From NCBI GenBank assembly GCA_964636985.1, contig CAZWSX010000016.1, positions 1-64,000 of the forward strand: a DNA stretch of 64,000 nt, in the 5' to 3' direction. The notes under the pieces are model-generated. The model saw only the letters and a list, made by a program, of their open reading frames with translations. It did not search any database and was not told where the DNA came from. Each line of letters begins with the position of its first letter. Within the stretch, counting starts at the first letter, position 1. This document shows positions 8,567 to 17,550 of this stretch, in pieces. The position numbers were made by a program, and so were the translations under genes. The DNA comes from CAZWSX01 sp964636985. Lineage in GTDB: Bacteria > Planctomycetota > Planctomycetia > Pirellulales > Pirellulaceae.

Positions 8567-9286
8567 ATGGTTCGTCGCTTGTCTCTGCTTTTGTCGGTCA
8601 TCGGTTGCTGCTTGATTGGACCCGCTTCTTCCTTCGCTCAAGTCCCGCCAGGGGCTCCAGGCGTGAATGTCCAAGGGGGCAATGGCCTTCCGCCTGGGTT
8701 CAATCCGCAAGAGGCGATCCAGAAGATGCTCGCCAAGTACGACACCAACGGCGATGGCCAACTCAGCCCCGACGAAACGCAGCGGATGGGGCAGGGACTC
8801 ATCAACGGCGATATTCCGTTTCCTCAACCGATTGTTGCGCGATTCGACGTCAACGGAGACGGCAAGCTGAACCCGGCCGAACGCATGGCCGCCATCGCCG
8901 CCATGCAAAAAATGATGAGCAACAACCGCCCTAACAATACGACGGGCCCGGCGGTCGGTGGTAAGCCGATGCCCGTCGCCAAAAAGAAAACGGCCAAAGA
9001 GAAAATCAAAGAGAAGCTCGACACCAACGGCGACGGCAAGGTCTCGGAAGAAGAACGCGAAGCTGCCCGCGCGAAAGCCGCCAAAGCGAAAGAAGACTAC
9101 GCCAAAAAGGTTAAAGCTAAGGGGAAGAAGAAGGACGACGCGGACGCCGACGAAGCCAAGGCCGATGAAGAGGTAGACGCCGACGCTGACGAAGAAATGG
9201 TCGCTGAAGAAGAGAAGGAAGAGGAAAAGAAGCCGGCTGATAAACCCGCAGCCAAGAAGGCGAAGGCCAAAGCCGACAAAAAGTAG
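8567..9286 (+). CDS. secreted EF-hand protein with Lys/Asp/Glu-rich tail
   Basis: A protein of 239 aa. A signal peptide (residues 1-~25, ending SSFAQ) is followed by three canonical EF-hand loops: DTNGDGQLSPDE (59-70), DVNGDGKLNPAE (94-105) and DTNGDGKVSEEE (152-163). Each has Asp at positions 1, 3 and 5 and Glu at position 12, so calcium binding is likely. From ~165 to the end the protein is almost entirely Lys, Ala, Asp and Glu, with a blocky basic-acidic-basic pattern suggesting a disordered polyampholyte. Small secreted EF-hand proteins are common in planctomycetes; the function is unknown. A clear terminator follows. Confidence 0.85.
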   Translation: MVRRLSLLLSVIGCCLIGPASSFAQVPPGAPGVNVQGGNGLPPGFNPQEAIQKMLAKYDTNGDGQLSPDETQRMGQGLINGDIPFPQPIVARFDVNGDGKLNPAERMAAIAAMQKMMSNNRPNNTTGPAVGGKPMPVAKKKTAKEKIKEKLDTNGDGKVSEEEREAARAKAAKAKEDYAKKVKAKGKKKDDADADEAKADEEVDADADEEMVAEEEKEEEKKPADKPAAKKAKAKADKK

Positions 9287-9313
9287 GCGCGGTGCTTATT
9301 TCCTAAAAACAGC

Positions 9314-9346
9314 AAAGCGAGGGTCCGATGGGCTCTCGCTTTTTTG
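9314..9346 (+). terminator. Rho-independent terminator after the EF-hand gene
   Basis: Stem AAAGCGAG / CTCGCTTT with a ~13-base loop followed by a T run; it starts ~28 bases after the stop codon. Confidence 0.8.
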
Positions 9347-9489
9347 TTTCGCCCCCTTAAGTGCGGAATGCCGGTGGAAGTTCCCACCCTCCGGCGGACG
9401 CTCTTCCCTTATTCCACGTCGCCAGTCTACGATCAATACTTGCGCCCGGCCTCAAGGGCGTCAACTAACTGCTTCCTCGGGAACGTGTG

Positions 9490-11034
9490 ATGGGTGTCCT
9501 TTTTCAAATCAAGAACGCGTACAAGCGCTACGGCGATCAGGTGCTCCTCGAAAACGCCGAGGCCACCATCACCGACGAAAACAAGATTGGCTTCGTCGGC
9601 CGCAACGGCGCCGGGAAGAGCACGCTCCTCAAGATCCTGCTCGGCGAGGAGGAACTCGACAAAGGGGAAGTGGTTCGGCACCCGCGATTGCGATTGGGCT
9701 ACTTGCGGCAGCACGATCCGTTTTTGCCCGGCGAATCGGCCATGGACTTTCTCATGCGCGATAGCGGCGAGGCCGAATGGAAGTGCGGCGAAGTCGCCGG
9801 AGAGTTCGAACTCAAAGGGGAACGCCTCGAAGGCCCCATCGCCAAGCTGAGCGGCGGCTGGCAAACCCGGGTGAAGCTCGCCGCGCTCTTGCTCCACGAA
9901 CCGAACCTGCTGCTGCTCGACGAACCGACCAACTTCCTCGACTTGCGGACGCAGATCTTGCTCGAGCATTTTCTGCGGCACTACCGCGAGGCTTGCCTGA
10001 TTGTCTCGCACGATCGGGGATTTCTGAGGGCGACTTGCGACAGTACGCTCGATCTCTCGCGCGGCAAGCTGACGATGTTCCCCGGCAAGATCGACGGTTT
10101 CCTCGAATTCCAACAGCAGCGCCGTGAACACGACGAGCGGACCAACGCCGCCGTTGAAGCCAAACGCCGGCATTTGGAAGAGTTCATCGCCAAAAATAAA
10201 GCCCGGGCAGCGACCGCCACGCGAGCCCGCTCCAAGAGTAAGCAGCTGGAAAAACTGGAGGCAGTCGAGATCGAGTACGACGAGCCAACGGCCATGATTC
10301 GCGCGCCGAAAGTGGAACCGCGCAAGGGGCCGGCCGTTCGCTGCCGCAACCTGACGATGGGCTATCCCGAAAAGGAGATCGCCAGCGGCATCGATCTGGA
10401 AATCGACCACGGCAGCCGCGCAGCGATCGTCGGAGATAACGGCCAAGGGAAGACGACGTTCCTTCGCACGATCGTCGATTCGCTCAAGCCACTGGCCGGC
10501 GACGTCAAATGGGGCCACGGCTGCAATTTGGGCGTCTATGCCCAGCACGTTTATACGGCCTTGCCCGAGAAGCAAACGGTTCTCGATTACCTGGAGCGAG
10601 AGGCTGCGACCGGAACCAAGGAACAGGAACTGCTCGACCTGGCAGGTGCGATGCTCTTTCGCGGCGAAGCCGTGCGAAAGAAGATCAGCGTCCTTTCCGG
10701 TGGCGAGCGCGCCCGGCTCTGCCTCGCCGGACTATTGCTAAGCAACCACAACATCCTGATCCTGGACGAACCAGGCAACCACTTGGACGTCGATACGGTC
10801 GAAGCACTGGCCGAAGCGCTGAACGGCTATAAAGGGACCGTTATTTTCACAAGCCACGACCGCCATTTCATGAGCCGGGTGGCAACCAACATCATCGAAG
10901 TCCGCGACGGCCGCGTGAGCAACTATCGCGGCGACTACGCGTCGTACTTATACTCCGTGAACAAGGAAATCGACGACGGCGAACGCGACCGCCCCGACGC
11001 AGGCCAATTAGGCCCGCGCGGAAAGAAAAAGTAG
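9490..11034 (+). CDS. ABC-F family ATP-binding protein
   Basis: A protein of 514 aa with two ABC ATPase domains and no membrane helix. Domain 1: Walker A GRNGAGKS (~37), signature LSGGW (~120), Walker B/D-loop LLLLDEPTNFLD. The inter-domain linker (~205-265) is highly charged and helical, as in ABC-F proteins that probe the ribosomal E site. Domain 2: Walker A GDNGQGKT (~315), signature LSGGE (~402), and LILDEPGNHLD (~424). The family acts on translating ribosomes; Uup/EttA-type housekeeping and antibiotic-protection roles cannot be told apart here. The start is ATG 9490, just after an in-frame GTG. In domain 2 the usual EPTNHLD reads EPGNHLD. Confidence 0.9.
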   Translation: MGVLFQIKNAYKRYGDQVLLENAEATITDENKIGFVGRNGAGKSTLLKILLGEEELDKGEVVRHPRLRLGYLRQHDPFLPGESAMDFLMRDSGEAEWKCGEVAGEFELKGERLEGPIAKLSGGWQTRVKLAALLLHEPNLLLLDEPTNFLDLRTQILLEHFLRHYREACLIVSHDRGFLRATCDSTLDLSRGKLTMFPGKIDGFLEFQQQRREHDERTNAAVEAKRRHLEEFIAKNKARAATATRARSKSKQLEKLEAVEIEYDEPTAMIRAPKVEPRKGPAVRCRNLTMGYPEKEIASGIDLEIDHGSRAAIVGDNGQGKTTFLRTIVDSLKPLAGDVKWGHGCNLGVYAQHVYTALPEKQTVLDYLEREAATGTKEQELLDLAGAMLFRGEAVRKKISVLSGGERARLCLAGLLLSNHNILILDEPGNHLDVDTVEALAEALNGYKGTVIFTSHDRHFMSRVATNIIEVRDGRVSNYRGDYASYLYSVNKEIDDGERDRPDAGQLGPRGKKK

Positions 11035-11058
11035 GCCGGACAATCCTGTCCGGCGAAG
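11031..11058. repeat. palindromic intergenic repeat, family A
   Basis: GTAGGCCGGACAATCCTGTC followed by CGGCGAAG. It is the inverted copy of the element at 2115-2142. The TAG stop codon of the ABC-F gene lies inside the repeat, so the element abuts the coding end directly. Confidence 0.85.
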
Positions 11059-11109
11059 TGGGCATCGCGCACGAGATCCGTCGCCATTCCGTTTCACGGA
11101 GTTCAAGCG

Positions 11110-12453
11110 ATGCGATCTGTTTCCAGTTGTTTAGTCTTCGCTCTGATTGGTTCGTCGCTCTACGCCGACGAGCCCGCACCAAAGGCTGATAGCCCTCAAG
11201 TCGCGGCGGCCAAGGCGTTTGTCGAACAACTTGTCGCCGGCGAGTTCGCCAAGGCGGCGGAGCCATTCGACGATACGATGCGCAGTGCTGTACCAGTGGA
11301 AACCCTGGAAAAAATCTGGAAGCAGCTCAACAGTCAGCTCGGCTCCTATCGCTCTCTGAGTGGATCGCGGACTGAAGTCACGGGCCAGCATACTGGCGTG
11401 ATTCTTTCGCTCTCGTTCGAAAAAGGAGAGATCGACGGGCGGATCGTCTTCGACACCAAACAGCGTATCGCTGGGCTGTTTTTCTCTCCTGGTGGAAAAT
11501 ACAAGCCGCCTAAGTACGTCGATAGTTCGAAGTTCACCGACGTCGATGTCACCGTCGGCAAAGGACTGCTCACGCTGCCAGGGTCGTTATCGCTGCCCAA
11601 CGGCGAAGGGCCATTCGCGTGCGTAGTGCTGGTTCACGGCTCGGGGCCCAACGATCGCGACGAGACCATCGGTCCCAACAAACCCTTTCGTGATCTCGCT
11701 CACGGGCTGGCGACGCGCGGCATTGCCGTGCTGCGGTACGAAAAACGGACCAAGCAGCACTCGGTGGCGATGGCCCTGCTGGGAAGCAACCTCACGGTGA
11801 AGCAGGAAACCATCGACGATGCCGCCGAAGCGGTCGCTACCGCGGCGGCGCACGAGAAGATCGATTCAAAGCGAGTCTTTGTCGCCGGACACAGCCTAGG
11901 CGGATACCTCATTCCGCGAATCGCGGCGGCGACCGACAAAGCGGCCGGTTTCATCAGTCTCGCGGGCTCGATGCGTCCGATGGAGGACCTGATCCTGGAA
12001 CAGCATCAATACCTGTTGTCACTGGAGAACGAACCCACCGACGAGGTGAAAGCCGTCCTCGCAAAAATCGAAAAACAAGTTGCACTCGTAAAGTCGCCTG
12101 ACCTAAGTCCCAAGACCCCGTCAAGCGACTTGCCGCTGGGCATTCCAGCGAAGTACTGGCTCGACCTCCGCGAGTACGATTCCGTCGCCGAGGCAAAGAA
12201 GATCACCAAGCCGATGTTGATCCTGCAAGGCCAGCGTGATTACCAGGTGACCATGGCCGACTTTGCACTCTGGAAGCAAACGCCCAGTGGCCAGAACGAC
12301 GTGAAGTTCGTCAACTACGAGCTGCTAAACCATTTGTTCATGGCTGGCCCCGAAGGAAAGAGCACGCCTGGTGAGTACACGCAGCCCGGCAATGTGGCGG
12401 AAGTAGTGGTGGTGGATATTGCCGAGTGGATTGCGGGCGTGAAGAGTAACTGA
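11110..12453 (+). CDS. secreted alpha/beta hydrolase with N-terminal DUF3887-like domain
   Basis: A protein of 447 aa. A signal peptide (1-~20, ending LYADE) is followed by a small NTF2-like domain (~27-125, of the DUF3887 type often found before hydrolases) and then an alpha/beta hydrolase with LVHGSGPNDRDE as oxyanion region, nucleophile elbow GHSLGG (Ser262), Asp in LQGQRDYQV and a late His in NHLFMAG. The export signal implies a periplasmic or surface esterase or peptidase. The start codon ATG follows a purine-rich stretch (ACGGAG). It is single, between the ABC-F gene and a convergent RNA-modification gene. Confidence 0.85.
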   Translation: MRSVSSCLVFALIGSSLYADEPAPKADSPQVAAAKAFVEQLVAGEFAKAAEPFDDTMRSAVPVETLEKIWKQLNSQLGSYRSLSGSRTEVTGQHTGVILSLSFEKGEIDGRIVFDTKQRIAGLFFSPGGKYKPPKYVDSSKFTDVDVTVGKGLLTLPGSLSLPNGEGPFACVVLVHGSGPNDRDETIGPNKPFRDLAHGLATRGIAVLRYEKRTKQHSVAMALLGSNLTVKQETIDDAAEAVATAAAHEKIDSKRVFVAGHSLGGYLIPRIAAATDKAAGFISLAGSMRPMEDLILEQHQYLLSLENEPTDEVKAVLAKIEKQVALVKSPDLSPKTPSSDLPLGIPAKYWLDLREYDSVAEAKKITKPMLILQGQRDYQVTMADFALWKQTPSGQNDVKFVNYELLNHLFMAGPEGKSTPGEYTQPGNVAEVVVVDIAEWIAGVKSN

Positions 12454-12471
12454 CGCTGACCATTGCCCTGC

Positions 12472-14259
12472 CTAGGCCCTCTCCCAGGCGGGCGGTGGGC
12501 TAGTGAACCTCGCGCGTTCATTCGTGATGGGATGCATAAACTCAATTCGCCAAGCGTGCAAGCACAGCGGTGGGGCGCCGACGCCATGCGTTTGCGTGTC
12601 GCCCAGTTGCCTACCCGGCAGGTAAGTTTGCTCGCCAACAATCGGCCAGCCCAGATGCCACAGATGGACGCGGATCTGGTTCGTGCGCCCCGTGATCGGC
12701 TTAGCTTCAAGGAGCGACGTCCCGTCCAAAAAACGCTTAAAAACGTTGAAGTGCGTGCGTGCGGCTTGCCCGTTGGCGTCGATGGCTCGCCCACCTAGAT
12801 CGGTCGCGTCGGCGCCGATTGGCGCATTGCATTCAAACACATCGGCAGCCGGGTGTCCGTGGATGCGCGCTAGGTAAAGCTTCTCAAAGCGATGAGATTC
12901 AAGTTGCGCTCGCAACTGTCCGGCAAATCGTTGCGTCTTGGCAAAGACGACAATCCCGGTGGTATTGGCATCGAGCCGGTGGACCGGCCGCGGTTTGTAC
13001 GGCTTGTAGACCTCGTTCAAGATCGCTTGGAGCGTGTTGCGGTTGAATCGCCCCGACGGATGCAAAGGGAGAGGAGAGGGTTTGTCGACCACAATGATCG
13101 CATCGTCTTCGTGCAGGATACGGATCGCGGCGTTGACGTCGGGTTCGACCGTCGCGGGCATGCGGTGGACGTAGCATTCGCCGACGCGTACCCGTCGTTC
13201 GGCCGAAACGGGCTGGCGAGTTCGATCGAGCAGCAGACCCTGAGCAAAACGCTCGCGCCAGTAGTCGACTCCCAAATGCGGCAGGATCTTGCACACCACG
13301 TCGAACAACGTTAGCCCATCGTGCACCAGCGAAATATTGATCGGACGGTAATTGTCGTACGGTTGGCTGCCGGGCAGGGGAGTCGTTGCCGCTGCAATCG
13401 CCGCATGCCGAGCAGCGATGGTGCGGGCCATCTGCTCTTCGTTCGTCACATAGCAGTGAGGGCACGATTGCTCGGGCACATAGCGAGGGTCCTCTTGATC
13501 GGCGGCCGAAAGCGGCGCCATGCACTTGAAGCACTGGGCGCTGCTCGACTCGGCCAGGTTTGCTTCGACGCCGACGCGCTTGTCAAAGACAAAGCACTCG
13601 CCGTCGTAGTGGTCTCCGCCGACATCCTCGAAGTATTTCAGGATGCCGCCATCAAGCTGGAAGATTTGCTCAAAGCCCGCTTGCTCCATAAAAGGGCCGG
13701 CCTTCTCGCAGCGGATGCCGCCCGTGCAAAACATCACGATCGGCGTCTGCTTCAGTTCCACCGGCAATTGCGCTACGGCGTCGGGGAAATGCCGGAAGTG
13801 ATCGATCCCTAGCGTGACTGCATTCTTGAACGTGCCGAACTTGACTTCGTATTCGTTCCGCGTGTCGAGCAGCGTTACCGGCCGTCCTTCGTCGAGCCAT
13901 TGCTTGAGTTCCGCCGGCGCGAGCTTGGGAGATGTCCGCGTCCCAGGCTCAATACCGGGAATGCCGAAAGCGATGATCTCTTTCTTGATCCGGACCAGCA
14001 TCCGGTTGAACGGCTGCTCGTCGCTCGGACTAACTTTCGGCGTTAGATTCTCCAGGCCCGGAATCGACCGTAATTCTGCCAGCAGCAAATCAATCTCTGC
14101 TTGGCCTCCGGCGATGAAGAGGTTGATTCCCTCTGGGCTGAGCAGAATGGTCCCCTTGAGTCCCCAGGTTTTGCACTGGGCTCGCAAACGTTCGCGAAGC
14201 GAGGTCAGGTTTTCGAGCGGGGCGAACTGATAGGCGGCGATGTTGACGACTTGAGGCAT
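12472..14259 (-). CDS. fusion of TrhO-type tRNA U34 hydroxylase and RluA-type pseudouridine synthase
   Basis: A protein of 595 aa. Residues 1-~290 match the TrhO/YceA family: ferredoxin-like N-terminal part (KGTILLSPEGIN), rhodanese domain with LLDTRNEYEVKFGTF and active-site FCTGGIRC (Cys178), then a Cys-pair region CFKC...CPHC (~243-269). TrhO forms 5-hydroxyuridine at tRNA position 34. Residues ~305-595 are an RluA-family pseudouridine synthase with VVDKPSPLPLHPSG, catalytic HRLDANTTG (Asp430) and TGRTNQIRVHL. An S4-like segment lies at ~315-370. Both active sites look intact. The RNA target of the second half is unknown. The frame is continuous, with no sign that it is a sequencing merge. 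Confidence 0.88.
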   Translation of the reverse strand: MPQVVNIAAYQFAPLENLTSLRERLRAQCKTWGLKGTILLSPEGINLFIAGGQAEIDLLLAELRSIPGLENLTPKVSPSDEQPFNRMLVRIKKEIIAFGIPGIEPGTRTSPKLAPAELKQWLDEGRPVTLLDTRNEYEVKFGTFKNAVTLGIDHFRHFPDAVAQLPVELKQTPIVMFCTGGIRCEKAGPFMEQAGFEQIFQLDGGILKYFEDVGGDHYDGECFVFDKRVGVEANLAESSSAQCFKCMAPLSAADQEDPRYVPEQSCPHCYVTNEEQMARTIAARHAAIAAATTPLPGSQPYDNYRPINISLVHDGLTLFDVVCKILPHLGVDYWRERFAQGLLLDRTRQPVSAERRVRVGECYVHRMPATVEPDVNAAIRILHEDDAIIVVDKPSPLPLHPSGRFNRNTLQAILNEVYKPYKPRPVHRLDANTTGIVVFAKTQRFAGQLRAQLESHRFEKLYLARIHGHPAADVFECNAPIGADATDLGGRAIDANGQAARTHFNVFKRFLDGTSLLEAKPITGRTNQIRVHLWHLGWPIVGEQTYLPGRQLGDTQTHGVGAPPLCLHAWRIEFMHPITNERARFTSPPPAWERA

Positions 14260-14335
14260 CGATTCATGGTAGCAAGTGGATCGCTTGGTTAGGCACGTTG
14301 TCCTGGCGAAAGGCGCGCGTTATCTGCGGGGCTGC

Positions 14336-14380
14336 CACACTCTTGGCGCACTCTTGGCGAGCTTGGCGAGTGCGGCTACG
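14336..14380. repeat. intergenic repeat, family C (CTCTTGGCGAGTGCGGCTAC)
   Basis: Three partial tandem units of CTCTTGGCGA/GCTTGGCGAG ending in GTGCGGCTACG. The same ACTCTTGGCGAGTGCGGCTA core occurs at 35282-35301. It lies in the divergent space between the RNA-modification fusion and the membrane spermidine-synthase-like gene. Confidence 0.65.
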
Positions 14381-14475
14381 CAAGGTTTGGATCATTGACA
14401 CCCCCAAGCCGCCTCTCGACAATCAACCCGGTATCGTATCGGGGCGGATTCTTCATCTCTTGGCAGCTTCTTTTC

Positions 14476-16803
14476 ATGGCAGACACGGCGAAAGTGGAGG
14501 GCAAATCTGGCGTTCAGCCCTTCACCGGTATTTTGATCGCGTACGCGGTGACGATCTTTGGCAGTGCGTTTTTGCTCTTTCAGGTTCAGCCCCTGATCAG
14601 CAAGTTCATCCTGCCCTGGTTCGGCGGCAGCCCGGCCGTTTGGACGGCTGCGATGCTGTTTTTTCAGTCCGCTTTATGTGCCGGTTACGCCTACGCGCAC
14701 CTCTCGACGCGGTTTTTGAGCGCCCGCGGGCAGTTTTTCACGCACGTGGCATTGCTGGTTGTAGCGGCTGTAGTCACGTTTGCCACCGCAATCACGCCAG
14801 CCAATGCCCTCAAGCCAACTGGCAACGAAGGCTCGCCGCTTTTGTTGATCTTGATTCTGTTAACGACTACCGTCGGGCTCCCTTACTTCGTTCTTTCGTC
14901 GACTGGCCCGCTGTTGCAAAAGTGGTTTAGCGATGCCTTCGAGGGGGTCTCGCCGTACCGATTGTTCGCGCTCTCGAATGTCGGCTCGCTGGTAGCGCTG
15001 GTGAGTTACCCGTTCTTTTTCGAGGTCCAACTCGACTCGCGCCAGCAGGCGGTGATGTGGACATACGGCTTCGTTCTCTTTGCGGTGTTGTGTGCCTATT
15101 GTGCCTGGTGGACGTATCAATCGGTCGCCGGTCGTGCAAAGGCGACCGCAACTGAAGCCGCTCCCAGCAAGTCGCGCGATGCAAGTCTCGCACCGGGCTG
15201 GGGTTTGTGGCTGATCTGGATCGCGTTGCCGGCCTTGGCCTCGGTTTTCTTTCTGGCAATCACCAACGAAGTCTGCCAGAACATCGCCACCGTGCCGCTG
15301 CTGTGGGTCATTCCGCTGAGCTTGTATTTGATCTCGTTCATCGTCGCCTTCGATAGCCCGCGGTGGTACCAGCGAACTTTGTATTGCGCCGCGGCAATTG
15401 TTCTGCTGGGCGTAATGTCGAACTACGACGCGGTTACCAAAACCACCGACGAATGGTTGAATTGGCTGGCTGGCTATGCCCAGGACGATCCGAAGGGGTT
15501 CCGCTACTACTACTCGACCGACTTGCAATACTCGCTTTACTTTGTCGCCCTGTTCGTCGTATGTGCGATTTGCCACTGCGAGATGGCTCGGCTTCGCCCT
15601 TCGCCGAAATACCTCACGGCCTATTTCATGACGATGTCGATTGGGGGCGCGATCGGCGGCGTCCTGGTCAATTTGCTGTGCCCTTACGTTTTCAAGACGT
15701 TTTTTGAGTTTCCGCTGTCGACGCTCGCCGGCGTTGTTCTAGCGACGATTTTGTTGCTGCTTCCCAAACGTGACCAACAAGGCAAAGCCGTTTTGCGTTC
15801 AGATCGACTTGTCACTGGCGATGAAATCCGAGCGGCAATCGGACTGATCGGCGGCGCCGTCGCGATCTACGCGATGATTGCTTCGATCGTCGTCAATTGG
15901 CCAGACGGAGATCCGAAGTCGACCTGGGCCACGGTGTATCGCGCGCGGAATTTCTATGGGCTCGTTTCGGTGCAGCACCGCGCTCGATTTAAGGATGTGC
16001 TGGGCGACAACGCTGATCCAGATGTTCATTTCACGTTTGTCAGCGGGCACGTCAAGCACGGACGGCAATACGCCCGACCTGACCAGCGGCATCGGATCGA
16101 TACCTCGTACTACGGCGGGCCAGGTTCCGGCTGTCGCCTGACGATGGACTACGTCACCAAACGCCCCGATTGCAAAGTCGGCATGATCGGCCTGGGCATC
16201 GGGACGGTCGCCGGCTACCTCGGCCCGGGGCAATCGATGCGGGCGTACGACATCAATCCGGAAGTCGTGAAGATCGCCCGGAACACGGAGTGGTTCACCT
16301 ATCTTTCGGACGCCGAAAAGCGCGGAGCAAAAATCGAGATCGTTCTCGGCGACGCACGACTGCAACTCGAAAACGATTTGAAGAAGGGTCCGCTCGAACT
16401 GGACGTGTTGATTCTTGATGCTTTTAGCGGCGACGCCATTCCGACGCATTTGATCACCGACGAAGCTTTCACCATCTACAAACAGCACATGAAGCCCGAC
16501 GGCATCATTTGTGTGAACATCACCAACACCTATCTGAACTTGTACCCGGTGGTTCGTGAGCTTGCGAAAAAGCACGGCTACCAGTGGGTCCGCATTTACG
16601 ACGATGGAATCGTCGAAGAATCGCCGCTGTTGTACCGCAGCTATTGGATGATGCTGACCAACGACGAGGAGTTCCTCAAGCAAACCCCGTCCGACATCGC
16701 CGATATGGACAAAGGCCCGCGCCACCAGAAGTTCAAACGCGATGCGGATGTCCCGTTGTGGACCGATCGCTACAGCAACCTCTGGCAGATCATGTTGCCG
16801 TAA
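14476..16803 (+). CDS. fused membrane (MFS-like) and spermidine-synthase-like protein
   Basis: A protein of 775 aa. The N-terminal ~500 residues contain about a dozen hydrophobic helices. The C-terminal ~260 residues are a Rossmann methyltransferase/spermidine-synthase-like domain with GMIGLGIGTVAGY (nucleotide/SAM-binding loop), an acidic strand end RAYDINPEV, VLGDARLQLE and LILDAFSGDAIP. This is the architecture known as fused MFS/spermidine synthase. Whether it makes polyamines is not established for such fusions. The inner ATG at 14476 is chosen because it starts just before the first helix; a frame-open extension to 14395 lacks support. Alternative: a membrane methyltransferase-like protein. 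Confidence 0.85.
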   Translation: MADTAKVEGKSGVQPFTGILIAYAVTIFGSAFLLFQVQPLISKFILPWFGGSPAVWTAAMLFFQSALCAGYAYAHLSTRFLSARGQFFTHVALLVVAAVVTFATAITPANALKPTGNEGSPLLLILILLTTTVGLPYFVLSSTGPLLQKWFSDAFEGVSPYRLFALSNVGSLVALVSYPFFFEVQLDSRQQAVMWTYGFVLFAVLCAYCAWWTYQSVAGRAKATATEAAPSKSRDASLAPGWGLWLIWIALPALASVFFLAITNEVCQNIATVPLLWVIPLSLYLISFIVAFDSPRWYQRTLYCAAAIVLLGVMSNYDAVTKTTDEWLNWLAGYAQDDPKGFRYYYSTDLQYSLYFVALFVVCAICHCEMARLRPSPKYLTAYFMTMSIGGAIGGVLVNLLCPYVFKTFFEFPLSTLAGVVLATILLLLPKRDQQGKAVLRSDRLVTGDEIRAAIGLIGGAVAIYAMIASIVVNWPDGDPKSTWATVYRARNFYGLVSVQHRARFKDVLGDNADPDVHFTFVSGHVKHGRQYARPDQRHRIDTSYYGGPGSGCRLTMDYVTKRPDCKVGMIGLGIGTVAGYLGPGQSMRAYDINPEVVKIARNTEWFTYLSDAEKRGAKIEIVLGDARLQLENDLKKGPLELDVLILDAFSGDAIPTHLITDEAFTIYKQHMKPDGIICVNITNTYLNLYPVVRELAKKHGYQWVRIYDDGIVEESPLLYRSYWMMLTNDEEFLKQTPSDIADMDKGPRHQKFKRDADVPLWTDRYSNLWQIMLP

Positions 16804-16845
16804 GTCGTCTTTGAATTGCGAAACGACCTTTCAAGAAGAAACCCC

Positions 16846-17511
16846 GTGAGTGTGCGTGCGGTGCTGTTCGATTTCGACTTCACGCTGGGTGATTCAGCGG
16901 AAGGAATCGTTCACTGCACGCGCGCCGCCTTCGGGGATTTGGGGCTCGTACCACCCGACGCCGCGGCCATCCGGCGGACTATCGGCGTGACGCTGCAGCA
17001 GTCTTTCCACACGCTGACCGGCGACGACTCGCCCGTCCGAGCCGAGGAGTATCGCTGCCGTTACGTGGCGCATGCCGACGTCCTCATGTCCGAAATGACC
17101 ACCGTTTATGAGCCGGCCGGCGCGGTGCTGGCATCGATGCGCTCGCGCGGAGTGGCCACCGCCGTTGTCTCCACCAAGTACCGCTACCGCATTGAATCGA
17201 TCCTCGATCGCTTCGGTCTTGGAGGAGCGGTCGATTTCATCGTCGGCGGCGAAGACGTGACCCACCACAAGCCGGACCCAGAGGGGCTCCAGCGCGCGAT
17301 CGCCCACCTTGGCATCGACCCCGCCCACGCCTTGTATGTCGGCGATCATCCCGTGGACGGTCATGCCGCGGCCCGCGCGGGCGTGCGCTTCGTGCGCGTG
17401 CGGACCGGAGAACACTTCGACGACGAACCCTGGACCGGAATCCAGCCGCTCGCCACGCTCGACCACGTCGGCGGCGTCCCGGCGGTGCTCGATCGCCTGT
17501 TGCAGGAGTAG
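16846..17511 (+). CDS. HAD-superfamily hydrolase, phosphoglycolate-phosphatase-like
   Basis: A protein of 221 aa with a HAD core and an alpha-helical cap. Motif I is FDFDFTLGDS (nucleophile Asp9), motif II VVSTKYR, motif III the Lys in HHKPDPEGL, and motif IV YVGDHPVDGHAA. In motif I the usual DxDGT reads DFDFT, with Phe in place of Gly. The GTG at 16846, with AAGAAG upstream, is preferred over a TTG at 16816. The region is noticeably richer in G+C at third positions than its neighbours. The substrate is unknown; small phosphate esters are likely. It lies 42 bases after the preceding gene and 39 before the MFS gene. Confidence 0.83.
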   Translation: MSVRAVLFDFDFTLGDSAEGIVHCTRAAFGDLGLVPPDAAAIRRTIGVTLQQSFHTLTGDDSPVRAEEYRCRYVAHADVLMSEMTTVYEPAGAVLASMRSRGVATAVVSTKYRYRIESILDRFGLGGAVDFIVGGEDVTHHKPDPEGLQRAIAHLGIDPAHALYVGDHPVDGHAAARAGVRFVRVRTGEHFDDEPWTGIQPLATLDHVGGVPAVLDRLLQE

Positions 17512-17550
17512 TCCGCCCCCGCGTAGTCGACGCTCGCTATACTCGGGCAC

